Source: Lytechinus pictus
Lineage: Eukaryota; Echinodermata; Echinoidea; Temnopleuroida; Toxopneustidae
Direction: 5' to 3'
NCBI RefSeq assembly: GCF_037042905.1
Contig: NC_087245.1
Coordinates: 28,832,001-28,896,000, forward strand
Length of the DNA: 64,000 bases
Part shown: piece after piece, positions 1 to 12,500 of the stretch
Layout of the letters: each line of letters opens with the position of its first letter
Position numbering within the stretch: the first letter of the stretch is position 1
Made by a program: the position numbers and the translations under genes
The notes under the pieces: generated by a model
What the model was told of the DNA's origin: nothing
Databases searched by the model: none
Seen by the model: only the letters and a program-made list of their open reading frames with translations

Positions 1-1510
1 ATTTTCTGAATATTATGTCAAAATCACAAAATTTTATATTTTAATAAAGAAAGTGGAAATTTTTGCTTTGGCTTCACAACTGTTTAATACATTTTACCCG
101 ATCTGCCATATCTAGCTCCTTCAAAATTGACTCAATACACCATTGCCGTTAAAAGACATGAATCCTTTCCTGTTTGTCCTGTCAAGCACATAAACTTGGT
201 GAAGGATTCAATAACACTTTGAAAATAGGATTCATGTCTTTTATAGGTACCATAACATAATTTGTTCACATAATAAAAGGATTTGAATAATTACAAATTC
301 TCCCAATTAATAATGCAAATCTTCTTACTTGGGTTGACAAAAAGTGTTTTCTTCTTACTTTCAAAATTCAAAGTTAAAAGAATTTTAACTGAAAAACAAA
401 ATAATTCAGGTAAATAAATAAATTTGTAAACGAAATTTGACAGCATAATTACAAAATTATGGCAAAGACAATGAAAAGAAAAAGACTCGGAAGTCTGCTG
501 ATTAGCCAAAAGTCTAATCATCATCATTTTTTTAAGTAGTATTTCAGAGATAACATCTCAGAGCATCTATTAACATCAAAATATAGATATAATTATTTGA
601 AACAAATTTTTTTATAGACTTTTCAAAACTGTCCCGTTTTTTTTATACGCACTGTATATCCAACAAGCTATGAACACGGGTCTGAAAGTAACCGTTTTAT
701 GACATGCTATGTTACAATTGACTATTTCGTATATTCCCTTTGCTCTGCTTTCTTATGTGTTCTCTTAGATGTGTTTTCTTATATCTGTTATTACTTACCT
801 GTATACTCATGTACCCGTATGTAATAGAAATCTAGCATGTATTGAAACAAACATGACAAAGTCTTTTCATTCTCCTCATTATTTAGATCCTTGATCCTTT
901 AATTAACCTTAATTTCTACAACTTGAGAGCCATTCAGATGTAAGCCCACTGGACCTCCATTACTCGGTATTTTTTTCTCTTCATATTCAGTTCAAACATA
1001 GGCTGCATAAACATGAAAATGATACTTACTCTCCTTTGATTGCCCTGTCAGATTTCCTCGTTTCTTTATAAATGTGCAATATGCGTAATGTAGTAGAAAT
1101 AACAATTATGATGATAGCATTAATAGTAATGACAATAGTAGAAGTAGTCAGAGTATCAGTTATAGTGGTAGACAGGACAATTTTAATAATGCATGATAAA
1201 AATATGAATGATAAAAAAATGTTATTAACAATAATGATGATTATATAAAACAACTGAAGGTTGATTACGATTAAATCATATACCTTTATACATGCATATA
1301 ATTGTAACTTTAAGTTAAATCTAGGCTATCATATTGTATTATATATTTTGTGCCGAGATCACTGATGATCGAAAGCTTGACGAATAAGGAGTATACGAAG
1401 CTCCGACCGCCTCATAGCGCTAGCCAATTTATTCCTCTTAATAACATTATATAATCCTTACCAACTATGAGTGACTGACAGTGTTTAGCTCTTGGATAAT
1501 TACTTCCACT

Positions 1511-1660
1511 ATATATATATATATGTGTGTGTGTGTACGTGTGTGTGTGTGTGTATGTGAGAGAGAGAGAGGGTATGTGTGTGCGTGCGTGTGGTTGTGT
1601 GTTGCGTGTACATGTATGTATGTGGGTAGATGGGTGTGTTTGCATGTGTGGAGCGTTGTG
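1511..1660. repeat. TG/GA microsatellite
   Basis: An AT run passes into (TG)n, then (GA)n, then degenerate TG-rich sequence ending at the SINE. ORFs crossing it are repeat artefacts. Confidence 0.9.
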
Positions 1661-1806
1661 GTCTGGTGATTCTGACTATTGCCTTTGAAACAGGTTAGCG
1701 AGTTCGAATCCCAGCCATGGCGTGATTTCCTTCAGCAAGTAATTGATACACACTGTGCTGCACTCAACCCAGGTGAGGTGAATGGGTACCGGCAGTCTTG
1801 CCGCCT
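1655..1806 (+). mobile_element. tRNA-derived SINE, family B, copy 1
   Basis: Contains a pol III B-box-like stretch (GTTCGAATCCCAGCC) followed by the family-specific body (CCTTCAGCAAG... AACCCAGGTGAGGT... GGGTACCGGCAG). The same order recurs at 36243-36396 and 45700-45972, and in part at 20905-21056, which defines a dispersed family in this window. Confidence 0.75.
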
Positions 1807-1974
1807 TATATAAGGGTACCCTCAGTTTAAAAACATGTATCTAAATAAATACGGTAAAATTTACATAGCAAAACGCTAAAAGATTCATTAAATCTGATAG
1901 TTATTGAATTCCAAATTCAAGAAATATTTTGTAGATACAGCTGTATCCACACCGTCATGAACATTCAATAGGGA

Positions 1975-2370
1975 GACTAATGTATGTTTCTTATGTTATT
2001 ACATGAAATCCCAATTCTTTTATATTTTCATACATGTGTGAATGATTGGTCTCGCTTGCAACGAAATGGGTTGCAGAAATTATTTTCTTGACATTCAATA
2101 AGATATGAATCATTTTGTATTTATTCTTGGTGGACAAAATTTGAATAAATATAATTTCATATGATAAAGTATGAAATGATGATGGGGGATAAGACATAAT
2201 CCGCTTGTCCTTTACATTTTCATGAAGAAATGTAAATAAGTGTTCCACCAAAATGCAATACTTCAAAATGTCATAACTTTGTTATTCCTTTTCTGATTTT
2301 GATGAACCTTTCAGTGCTTTGTATGATTTTAATTTGTCTGTCAAAGTATTTTGTTTTTAGTCCCGTATAG
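1975..2370. mobile_element. Degenerate MITE-like repeat, family K3
   Basis: Shares diagnostic blocks with 49300-49886 and 24655-24895: CATACATGTGTGAATGAT, then a block on TTCATGAAG, then TTGTTATTCCTT followed by a GATTTTGATGAA-like stretch. Ends are not sharply defined. Confidence 0.5.
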
Positions 2371-2892
2371 CATGTATAATTGTTTATTTATTGTAGGCAA
2401 CCTACCAGACAGGACAATCGCTTAAATATTTTGATATCTCAGCACTTGTCGTGAGCATACCCAATTTGCTTGTCAGGCTAATCCCAAAATGATGCGTATT
2501 TTGCTGTTTTTTTTTTGTGCACTCAATTGTTGCTATTGTTGAAATGAGAGATTTGTAAGAGTTTCGATGTGAACGTCGTAGGATGAACTGCACGCAGGAG
2601 ATGTTAGATTTGTATGTTGCATACTGCTTTGTCACTTTCAATTTTAACACTACGATTTCTTATTCAGGCAATCGCCTCGTGGAATTTAGAACGAGGAAGT
2701 AGTCATACCAAGTTACCTCCATGGTCATACCAGCACAGATAAAGAGATGGGAGGTCTATTGTATTTGGACCACTCGATAATTCACAAGTGTAGAATAGGG
2801 AAAGACTATAGAAGAGTCTGATGCTCCTTTATATAGGCCTGCTGGCCTGGCATGTTTTGGTCATGAAAGAGAGAGGGAGAGGGAAGGGGGGA

Positions 2893-2926
<34 letters not shown>

Positions 2927-3409
2927 GGCTATACATTAATAAGATTATTCAAAATGGAAATAATATTATAGATAAGTCAGTAACTAATATTTTTGGTGTA
3001 TTCTGTATTTCAATCTTTAATCACTAACAGATTTATCAAGATTGATACATGTAATCAAACCGTGCCCCTGAACATCTAAGCTGACCACATCGTAATTCGG
3101 GGTGGGGTGGGCGGGAGGATAGTCAAAAACGTTATTGTAACAAAAGTGCAAATTCGCGGCCGGCACGCGTCTTCAAACCACCGAAGCGCGAAATAAACAA
3201 AAGATGGAGACGACAAAGATCCATCTGCCATCAGGTCATCGGAATCTCACAAAAAGCAAGAAGGTACAAACGGAACGATAGCCTATGAATTCGTTACATT
3301 GTCGAAACATAGAAATCTGTCTTGAAAAGACGAAAGCAACTCCGTCGAATTTTCCCAGTGTTGTCATGCTAATTCCAGGACATTATTTATTTCGTGTTTG
3401 AACTTTGGG

Positions 3410-3444
3410 TATAAAGAGTGTTGGGAGCACGAAAGCATCAGTTT
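3410..3444 (+). promoter_or_regulatory. TATA box and initiator of the first SEA gene
   Basis: TATAAAG at 3410-3416 is followed at the classical distance by an initiator-like TCAGTTT (3438-3444), putting a likely start of transcription at A3440, 30 bases from the first T of the TATA box. The first ATG of the spliced gene is at 3476, so the predicted 5' leader is only 36 bases. Confidence 0.6.
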
Positions 3445-3475
3445 GCCTTCTTGATTTACAAATTTTCCTGCTACT

Positions 3476-3532
3476 ATGGCTGATGGCATAGGAATGGAGG
3501 CCGATCCTCGCATTAGTGTGCTTGGAATAGAG
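3476..3532 (+). CDS. SEA gene 1, exon 1 (start codon)
   Basis: Encodes MADGIGMEADPRISVLGIE (19 residues) and ends at a codon border before GTAAGA. The start is chosen because it is the first ATG after the TATA/Inr pair and the reading joins in phase 0 to the Pro-rich exon. There is no signal peptide, as expected for a type II membrane protein. Confidence 0.7.
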
Positions 3533-6500
3533 GTAAGACAGGAACAGCCCTTAAATATTATCTACCACATCACTTTAAATAACCTTATATTGATATGTGT
3601 GACTTTTTTTTTATTATGACTGTATTGGTGATTTGTGCTGATAAAATCCTTGAGCCCTTTACAAAGGGTAGGATATATTTCTTTTCGTAGAATTTACGTG
3701 CGTATCGAAAAGGAAATGCAGATTTTCAGGGCTAATCTTTAAGAGATTATTGAATGTTACATTTCAGATGTACAAGAATATAGTAAAGAAACTCCACGGT
3801 TCTTTTAATTTTGCGTGCGATCCGTTGCGAACGCCACGATCTGCCTTTCGTAACTGATCGCGATTTTTTTTTGAACCGTTAAAAAATCTACGATCAATAC
3901 GATTGTCACGACTGATAATATGATCCGATCTGATCCGAGCATGCACGATTTCTACACGATACAGATCACCGTTTCAATCGTAGCGGAAATCGTGACAATG
4001 CCAGTGGGATGATGGGATGATGGGATGGTAAGGCTGAGATGAACTTTTCACTGATACTTCAGCTGAGTGATTTCTTTGTCAATGGACATGATTACTTTAA
4101 ATTGACCTTTTGTAGGCTATTCTAAATGAATACAAGCCAAAAAAAGTTGCAGTTCCGCAATGACTGATCAGTGTCCATAATGCACCCATTTACCCCAAAA
4201 TGGGGGATGGGTTGGATTCTGCATCTTTTGTCTTTCAAATCGATTCATTCACATGATTCAGTCATGAATGAAAAAAAAAATAATGGTGCAAGCCTGCGCG
4301 GTACAAGGTATCAATAAAAACAGAATACTTTTTTTTACTATCTTACTGTTGGACAATATCCAGTACTATTAAAAGTATGAAAGGGCAAATGCCATCAAAT
4401 GGGACAGATATGATCCCTTCCCCCACTCGCCCAGAATAGTTACTGCCATATTTGTGTATGCGATATATTTTTTCTGTGGAAATTCACCCGGTTTCTTACA
4501 TGAGGTCACCTGGCAATGACCATTTCTGAAATCTAATCAGTATATTATTTACTCATCAGGCTGAGACCGGTGAATCGGGAGATATTCAAGAGCCACTCCA
4601 TCGTCCCCCACCAACCATTGACGATATTGAAATACCACCACCACCCCCTCCAGAAGAAGATGTTGTCCCACCACCACCAGAGGAACAAACACACCCTCCA
4701 CCAGTATCTGGGGATCAGCCACTCCCTCCACCAGTATGTGGGGAACAGGCACCCCCTTCACCAATACGTGGGGAACAGGCACCCCCTCCACTACTCTCAG
4801 AAGACACACCAGCTAAGATACCCCCAGAGGAGGACACACCCCTTCCACCACCCATCAATGAGGACACACCCTCTGGCATACCCCCTCAGATGGAGTCTAC
4901 TCCCGCCTTAACATGCGGTGACCATGGTGACTTGGAACCCATTGAAGGTATCTGCAAAAAAAAACACACACAGACAAATAACCAAACCAAGAAAAAAACC
5001 TCTCTATCAATTTCAAGGAAAATGAAACCCTTGGATTCAGCTTAATTCATATAAGAGAAAAATAACAAATCAATGAAAGTTTGAGGAAGATTGAATAATA
5101 ACAAAGTTATGAGCATATGGATATTGAAATCACTAATGTTATTTAGATCCTCATCCTGGCAATGCGATCAGGACACACGTACAACTTCCCAATTACTTTC
5201 GTATAGTCTATCGCTAGATCAAATGTTCTTTTTTATGATAAGACATGTAAGAAAGGTTTCAAAACATATCATGGATACATTGTTTGTCCTTTTATAAGAA
5301 TGAGCAAAAAAAAAACCCATTATGAATTACATTTTTCATCCCAGTGTCCAAAGGGGAGAGCTGCGCCACATCTAAGATATCAAAGATCTTGGTCGCATTG
5401 CCAATAGGAGGATCTTCATAGCATTAGTAATCTCGGCATTCCAGTGCTCATAATTTCTTGTTACTTGTCCAATCTTACTCAATTCTCCGATTTTTCTGAT
5501 TTCACACAAGCTAACTTGCTCCAAGGGTTTAATCATGGAACTATATAGCTCCATGCTTTAATTGTCATTTTTAAAACTAGAACAAAATGCATTTTCCGTG
5601 CAGACTTCATCTCTGTTAATGTTTTGGGTTGATATGTACCATTATTTTGCAGTGTAATGTTTACCTTGATCCTAATTAGGCTGACCTAATAACACGGTCA
5701 TCAAAGATGCAGCGCGAATTCATATAAACTGATAAGGCAAATAGTTCAGTAAAAACAATGAGAAATGATTGTCTTGGTCATTTTTATTCATTTATTTTTA
5801 TATATTAATTTTAATTTATTCCTTCGACAATTTCAGATAAACTTTTGGTTTTGCTTAGCTGAAAATGACTGATCTGAGACTTTTACTATGGTTACATTCG
5901 GAGAAGAACAACTTGCAATTTGTTACGGCTTTCATGAAACATTTCCCTGGTCGCTATATAAATCATGAATACTTTTTAGGCTTCTTCAATCTCCCCAAAA
6001 CCGATATCCTATTTAAAACTAATTTTAGAATCGTCTTTGTTGACTCATAGTTGATGAAGTCCCTGTAGCACCTGAAGACCAACCGGTCACGGGTCCCCAA
6101 GATCTTTCAGAGGTTCACGAGGAAGGGGTAGACCAGTACCCTCCTACCATTGACTGTGGATCACCTCTTCCTCCATACAATGACAGTGGCGTAGATGTTC
6201 CCTCTATGTCTACTGCTGATGCATCGGTGCTGGAAGGGAAGGAACTTCACAGCGAAATTGATGAAATCCAAATAGAAGGTATGTGGCTCTCGCAACTGCG
6301 GAGGAAACGGGTACAAAGATTTAGAGTTATAGAAGTAACATTAACACATTCTGAAATGCATTTTTACTTCATTTTTTAGAAAGTGACATGACCTGAGATT
6401 AACTATCCATGTATTTTAAATTATGTAGGCCCAAGTCCTCAGAGAAGAGCGATGACCCATTTTATTAACCCTTAAGAGCTAAGGTAAGGACTCAATCATG

Positions 6501-9500
6501 TCAATTTTATGAATTGCATTACTTGCGTTACAAACACTTGAGATGGGAATGAAAAAAAAAGACCGTTAGAGCCGAATTTCCTTTGAGAGGAAAATCTTAA
6601 TGCATATATATTTTTTTCATTTTCTCCTGCAGTTCCTGATGATACCTCCAATGGTATACACAACGCCAGCACACTCCCGTCCAAACGATCAATGGGAACC
6701 ACCACACCGACCGCCAACCAGCACTCGAAGCTTACCGGCTACATCGAGATGTCTCCAGAGGAAACCAAAGCAGAGATGACCAGGGTGTCAACGTATCGAA
6801 GGGAAGCCGTGATGTGGGTCACCATCTTCCTTATGCTGGCGGGAGCTATTGCCGTCATCTTCTACTTCACCTTCAACATCGTAAATCTTTCTGATGGTAA
6901 GATTGGTATTTTGGAGTTTTGATTGATTCCTTCTCCAAGATATTCAGGATCTGTTAGGAAACATCAAGTGGGTGCTATTGTTCCTGTCAAGGATCTGTGA
7001 GAACACCCGACCCAATTGTATGCTCCTTCTTGAAACGCGGAAACGCTTCTGCGCGCTACCTTAATAGTGGATTTCATGACATTTTATTCAGAAAAAACGG
7101 CATTGAGTCTGCCCATAGACACTGGCAGGCTGGATCCGTGAATATATATATAATATGCAGTATAGACAAATTCCACCACTAGTTAATATATTTGACCCTC
7201 TTTCCATGCTATCGGCGAAACAAGCTGCTGTGGTCATAGCGGTGGGCGAACGCGCTGAACGCGATTGGATCTGTATACAAAATCAATAAAAGATTTAAGA
7301 TTTGCCCTGATGGTGTGTCATTAAAAAAATTATAGAAATCAAGAAAAATAAAGCGTAGACACCTGGGCTTATTGCATAAGATGTCATATCTGACAGATGA
7401 AGGTATAAAGTATTTTTGGAATTTCGTTTCATTTTCCCATTAATTTGTCATAGAAAGTGCAAGAGTTAATGATGACCAAAAATCGCAATCGATTTTTAGC
7501 CGCTTGCTAACTTGACTGAACAGTACACGTTTTCATTCATGAATTTGTGCGTCTAATAAGAATGTAACAGCAATTAATCTATTTTGCTACATACCACACT
7601 ATCTTTCTTGACTTTAAAGTAGATTTTACACACTGGTGACAACTTCCTTTCCACCCGTGCCCCTCTACTACTACTACTTGATTTATAACATGATACCAAA
7701 TTCGAAAAAGGGCGATTCTGGAACTAAATCTTGGTTTTAAAAATGGGGGCTCCGAATCAACGATTGCTAAATATGCAATGCTCTGGAACTGACATCAAAA
7801 TGGGGGTCCCCGGAACTTATGACTCCGCGTCGATCGAGCTCGCCCCGACTGGCTTAGTATGATGGGCGCGCACTGGAACGAGAAGCCACAAATTTGAGGG
7901 TCTCTGGAACGGGGAAAATAGGAATTTCTATGGATTTCTAAATTTAGAATGAAAATGAGGGTCTCGACCGCGGCACCTAATGAATCCTACATCTATACAA
8001 AGAATACAAAGTAGCCCCCCCCCCCCTGCCTTTCCATTCATCAGCTCACGGTCAGCCAAGGGCTACGATGCGACTTCCCATGCGGAAAGGCTTCATATTA
8101 AGTAATAGCTTCCAATTTTTAAGCTTCAATTGTTGTGGCAATTGAACACATCATATAAGTATGCGACCTGCATATCTCCAATGGAACGAAATGAATATAC
8201 TCAATTGACATCAGTTCTACCAAAGTTGTAGTGTCAACCGCAGAGTAGAATATATTCACAATGTGTAGTATGAGCCATCCAAAATAATTTTTCTTTTTAC
8301 CTCGTTGTTTAATCCGGTCACTCTAACAACTATTGTTTAAAGTTTTAAACTATTTGTTTTAAAAAGATTGATCAATTTCAAAAAGTTAAAACTACCTGTT
8401 AGAGTGGCGGGCTAATACAACCTGCTTAAGATTTTAAACGCTTTTGCAGTGTCAGGATGATACATAGGTAAGGAGACTGAGATACGGGTAAGATGATGAG
8501 ATGATGAATGACAGTATGTGCAACAGCGTTACCATGGTTACCAACAATATCGAAAGAAGAGTAACAGCCACAAAATAACGTGAATATTAATCTCAATCTT
8601 GAGATAGCCGTTTGCGTACAAGTATGTTATCTTGATATCCTAAGGGAATCAAACCAATATCACCACAGAAAAAATACCCCGAAAACGTTTAGATTCTACG
8701 CAAAATGTAATAAGCTGACAATGTGTCTTGTGTGAGATTCGTACTTTATTTTTGTGTAATTGTTAATCAGTATAGTACTTTTATCGAACAAAATAATTAT
8801 AAATGTAAATACGTTGTTCTAATATTATTTCACATTTTTTCATTTTATTTTCACAGCTTCACTTCCAGGTAAGAAATAATTCGTAATTAAATTCATATGA
8901 TTTTTGCCACTATTTTAAGCTTTCAGACCGCTTTTGATCATGCTTCAATGTTCATAAGCTCATATTCATCCAATTCTCAGTTGCATGTACAACATTAGCA
9001 AAAAAAAAATTTGAACTTAATCAAACTTTATAATGTAGTTTTCAAAAAAAGTCATTAGGCTATTATTTTCACAACAACGTCCTTCACATGAATCTCGAAC
9101 TGATAACATTCTCTTTCTCTTTCTCTCTCTCACACACACACACACGCGCGCGCACGCACCGGCACACTCATCCGTAATAAGAACACGCCATTCGAACATA
9201 AACATCCATTTTCAAATATTTCCCTCCTTTTTTAATTACTGAAATAAAATAGATATACACAGAGTGACGTACAGATGGGGGCTTTACCTCCCCCTCCTAA
9301 ATAAAAATGATTCATAATCAAGAAAAAAAAAGAGAAATGGAAAGAAAGGGAATATATCATTTTCTGAAAACTATCACAAAATTTGATTCTTGTGATAATT
9401 GTTTTTGTTCGCTCGCTCGCAACTTTCTATAAAATTTGCCCGATACGCCTATCTTGCCCCTTCATTTTTGTTTGGCTCATTACGCCACTGGATATACAGT

Positions 9501-12500
9501 ATTCAAAATAAAATAACTTTTGCTCCTTTCTGTTTTCCTTTGTAATAATACGCATGTAGACTGAGTTTCAGATATGATAACCCTTATAATTCAAATGAAT
9601 GAAATTATAAAGCAAGAGTTTTCAGGTCAAGCATGTTCCTGTGACCCTGTCACTACCTTCTGTATTATTTTCTTCAATTTGATAACACTGGGGCTGCTGA
9701 GTGAGTAGATATTTAAACATTTATTGCTAGTAGCGTTGAATATAAACACATGGCCCTACGCAGAAATATTTTCCGGGGGGGGGGGGGCAAGACGAATTAA
9801 CATTTTAGAAGAAACTCAAAAGCGAAGGAGCTAAGCGACCGAGCTTGACATGGGGGCGCTTTTGCATTTATGAATAAAAGTGAAATTGAAGTATTCATAC
9901 ACACTTTTAGTGGTTCAAGTTATATTGTGCAATTTTTCAGTTTAAAAATGTTAGTATTCAAACTTTGTGGGGGGGGGGCGGTAGGCAACTGCCACCTACC
10001 CACAGCCCCACCCCCCCCCCCCTCCGACTGCGTAAGGCCGTGTGAGAACGTCTGCCACAGACTGGTAGATTGGTGTCGCTCCATCAACATTTGCCAAATA
10101 GTTCAATGTCTCAAAGCATTGGCACCGCATCATTGTAGGTAGACATCTAGAAATACCATCAAGATACATGTTTGGTGAAAATGTGAATAATCATAGACCT
10201 TTCAGCACAGGGGAGAAGGGCGGCCAGGGTTGTAATAAAAACGTTTTTTATAAAAATAAAAAAAAAACAAATAAAACGGTTTTTATTGTTTTAAAACGTT
10301 TTTTTTCAACGAATGATGCAATTTTCTGTAAATTAATGAAACTAACTGACACTAAATACAGTATGATTTAAGCTTTTGATGTTTTAAATAAGAGATGACC
10401 GCTATTTTGTTAATGAATTTCCAACAGAAAAGTTCATATTTCCCCCCAAATTACTAAATCATGGAAATTGAATGCCTACAAAAAAAAGAACACTTAGTAA
10501 GTTGACATTTTATTTCTACTACATGTAGTCCCAAGGTATATTGAGTCTTGTCAATGGGGGGGGGGGGGGGGGGGAGAAGAATTCACACAATGGAAGAAAT
10601 TGACGTACATGGGGTTCCAAAGCTTAATTTCATTACCGGTAAATCAATATGCTTTATTTCATTTGAATCAACTATACAAATTTTAGTGCATGAAATACAA
10701 ACTCAATTCTAATCTATAAATAAAGCCCTTGACTTACTTATCTTTTTAATTCAGGAATTCTGATCAAATGTAAAAGTATTAAAAAAAATCAGTAAGCCTA
10801 TAGAATGTTTTTTAACCCTAATGAGATGTGGGGGCTGATTTAGCCCCCCCCCCCTCGAAATTTTTCGCGATAAATCCACTGCGCAAATTTTTTCTAATGC
10901 GTCACTCACAGACTTTCCTTTTTTTAGTCTAACGCAACTAATGAGACCAAAATCGCGACCCCCTAGTATGCGGTTCCGAAATCACGCAACATTTTGTAAG
11001 TGCATGCAGACCAAAAATTGCTCAAAAACGTCAATTCGTGTACAAATCCAATGCAAATACTGTTTTTAGCCAAAATTCATAAATGTGTCATTATTTTTCC
11101 TTTTACCGATTAAAACAATTAATTTCACCTTGTTTATGGTCAAAATATATTCCCTATTTCCTATTTTTAGTTTATGCATTGGGTAATGCGCGTGCCAATT
11201 TTAAAACACACCGTTTAAAACGCGCCAACCCTGGAAGGGCCTACTTGATAACCAAAAATCATTTTCTGTGATTTGGTCCATATTAAACAGCTACTATCTT
11301 GGCCATCAACGTTGTATACCTCTTGATTTTGTACACATGCAATAAGCTGACAAAGTGACAAATCATTTGATTGGAGTGCGCCCTGGCTGTATAGGGAAGA
11401 ATACTACTTAGATTCCCTTGGGCAGTCATCAGCAGATGTTTCTCCTGTGGGTCTGCTCGATCTCGGGGCACCCACAGAGCCAAGTCCTGGTACGGCTGAA
11501 AGAGGTTATTGGCGACGCGAAACTCGTGTGTATTCACGCTGTCTTCTGTGATTAAGGGAGAGTTGGTGACAATGAAGATCTCCATACCATCCTGCTCTCC
11601 AAGCGCGTCTGGGGTGATGTCAAACTGGTAGATGGTCAACGAAGGGCTGGTTCCTTTGGGCGTGGTGATATACCACTTGGTGACAGCATAATTGCTTTGG
11701 CGAAGTTCACAACTAGTCGAGTAGACCCGTTGATACGGTCCGAGATAAAACTTGTCTAGGACCGTCTTATTCACAACAGCTTCATTAATCCCATGTAAAG
11801 ACATTGGTGGTAACGATTCATCATCGGACGCGTAGTAAACATCATATTCTGGCAATAAAAAAAATGTTTCTGAAAACATGGATAACGGTCCTTTACTGCG
11901 TTACTTTGTTTTTATTACAGGTAATATGCATGGCTAAGTAGGCCTGTATTATTCTAGTGTGTCATGCTTAAGTATTCATACTCATTTTTTCATGCGATGG
12001 AGAATTAGAGTGGATTCAGATTTCATTTTAGTGGTTCTAATTGTTGGTTCTATAAATTTCATTTATTGGTTTCTGCAACACTTTTCATAAACACATTAAC
12101 AAAGAAAATACAATGATAATATACGTATAACTGACAAGCAAAACATTGAACAAATTTGCATATTCTATTAATTATTCGATTTTTAAAAGGTTGCAGTGTT
12201 TGCCACTATAAGCTAAGCTTGACTGCGTGGCAACCCCAGTGACTGCGTGGCAACCCCAAGAAAAGGTGTAATTTGCACATTTCAAAAGCAACACTCGGAG
12301 CTCTTCCAGGAGGGCCATCTTTGCGCAGTGATTAGCTTTCAACACCGCCATAAAGGGCGGAGTTAGCTACTTTTATTTACCCCTTTAGGGATAGGTCACC
12401 CTTTGAAAGCTAAATCAAAGGAGAAATCGGCATGCACCCTAACACATGCGAAGCTGCTCTTCTTATGGCGAAAACGATTATTTCAAGGTGCAACCAAAAA

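Larger units (their letters stand above)
1..3409. other. Upstream intergenic DNA, no gene recognised
   Basis: No convincing exon was found. The stretch holds a 16-bp perfect inverted repeat (151-166 and 227-242), a TG/GA microsatellite (1511-1660), a tRNA-type SINE (1655-1806), a remnant of a dispersed MITE-like family (about 1975-2370, similar to 49300-49886) and a GA-rich run (about 2868-2930). The last 300 bases before the promoter are richer in G+C than their surroundings. Confidence 0.6.
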
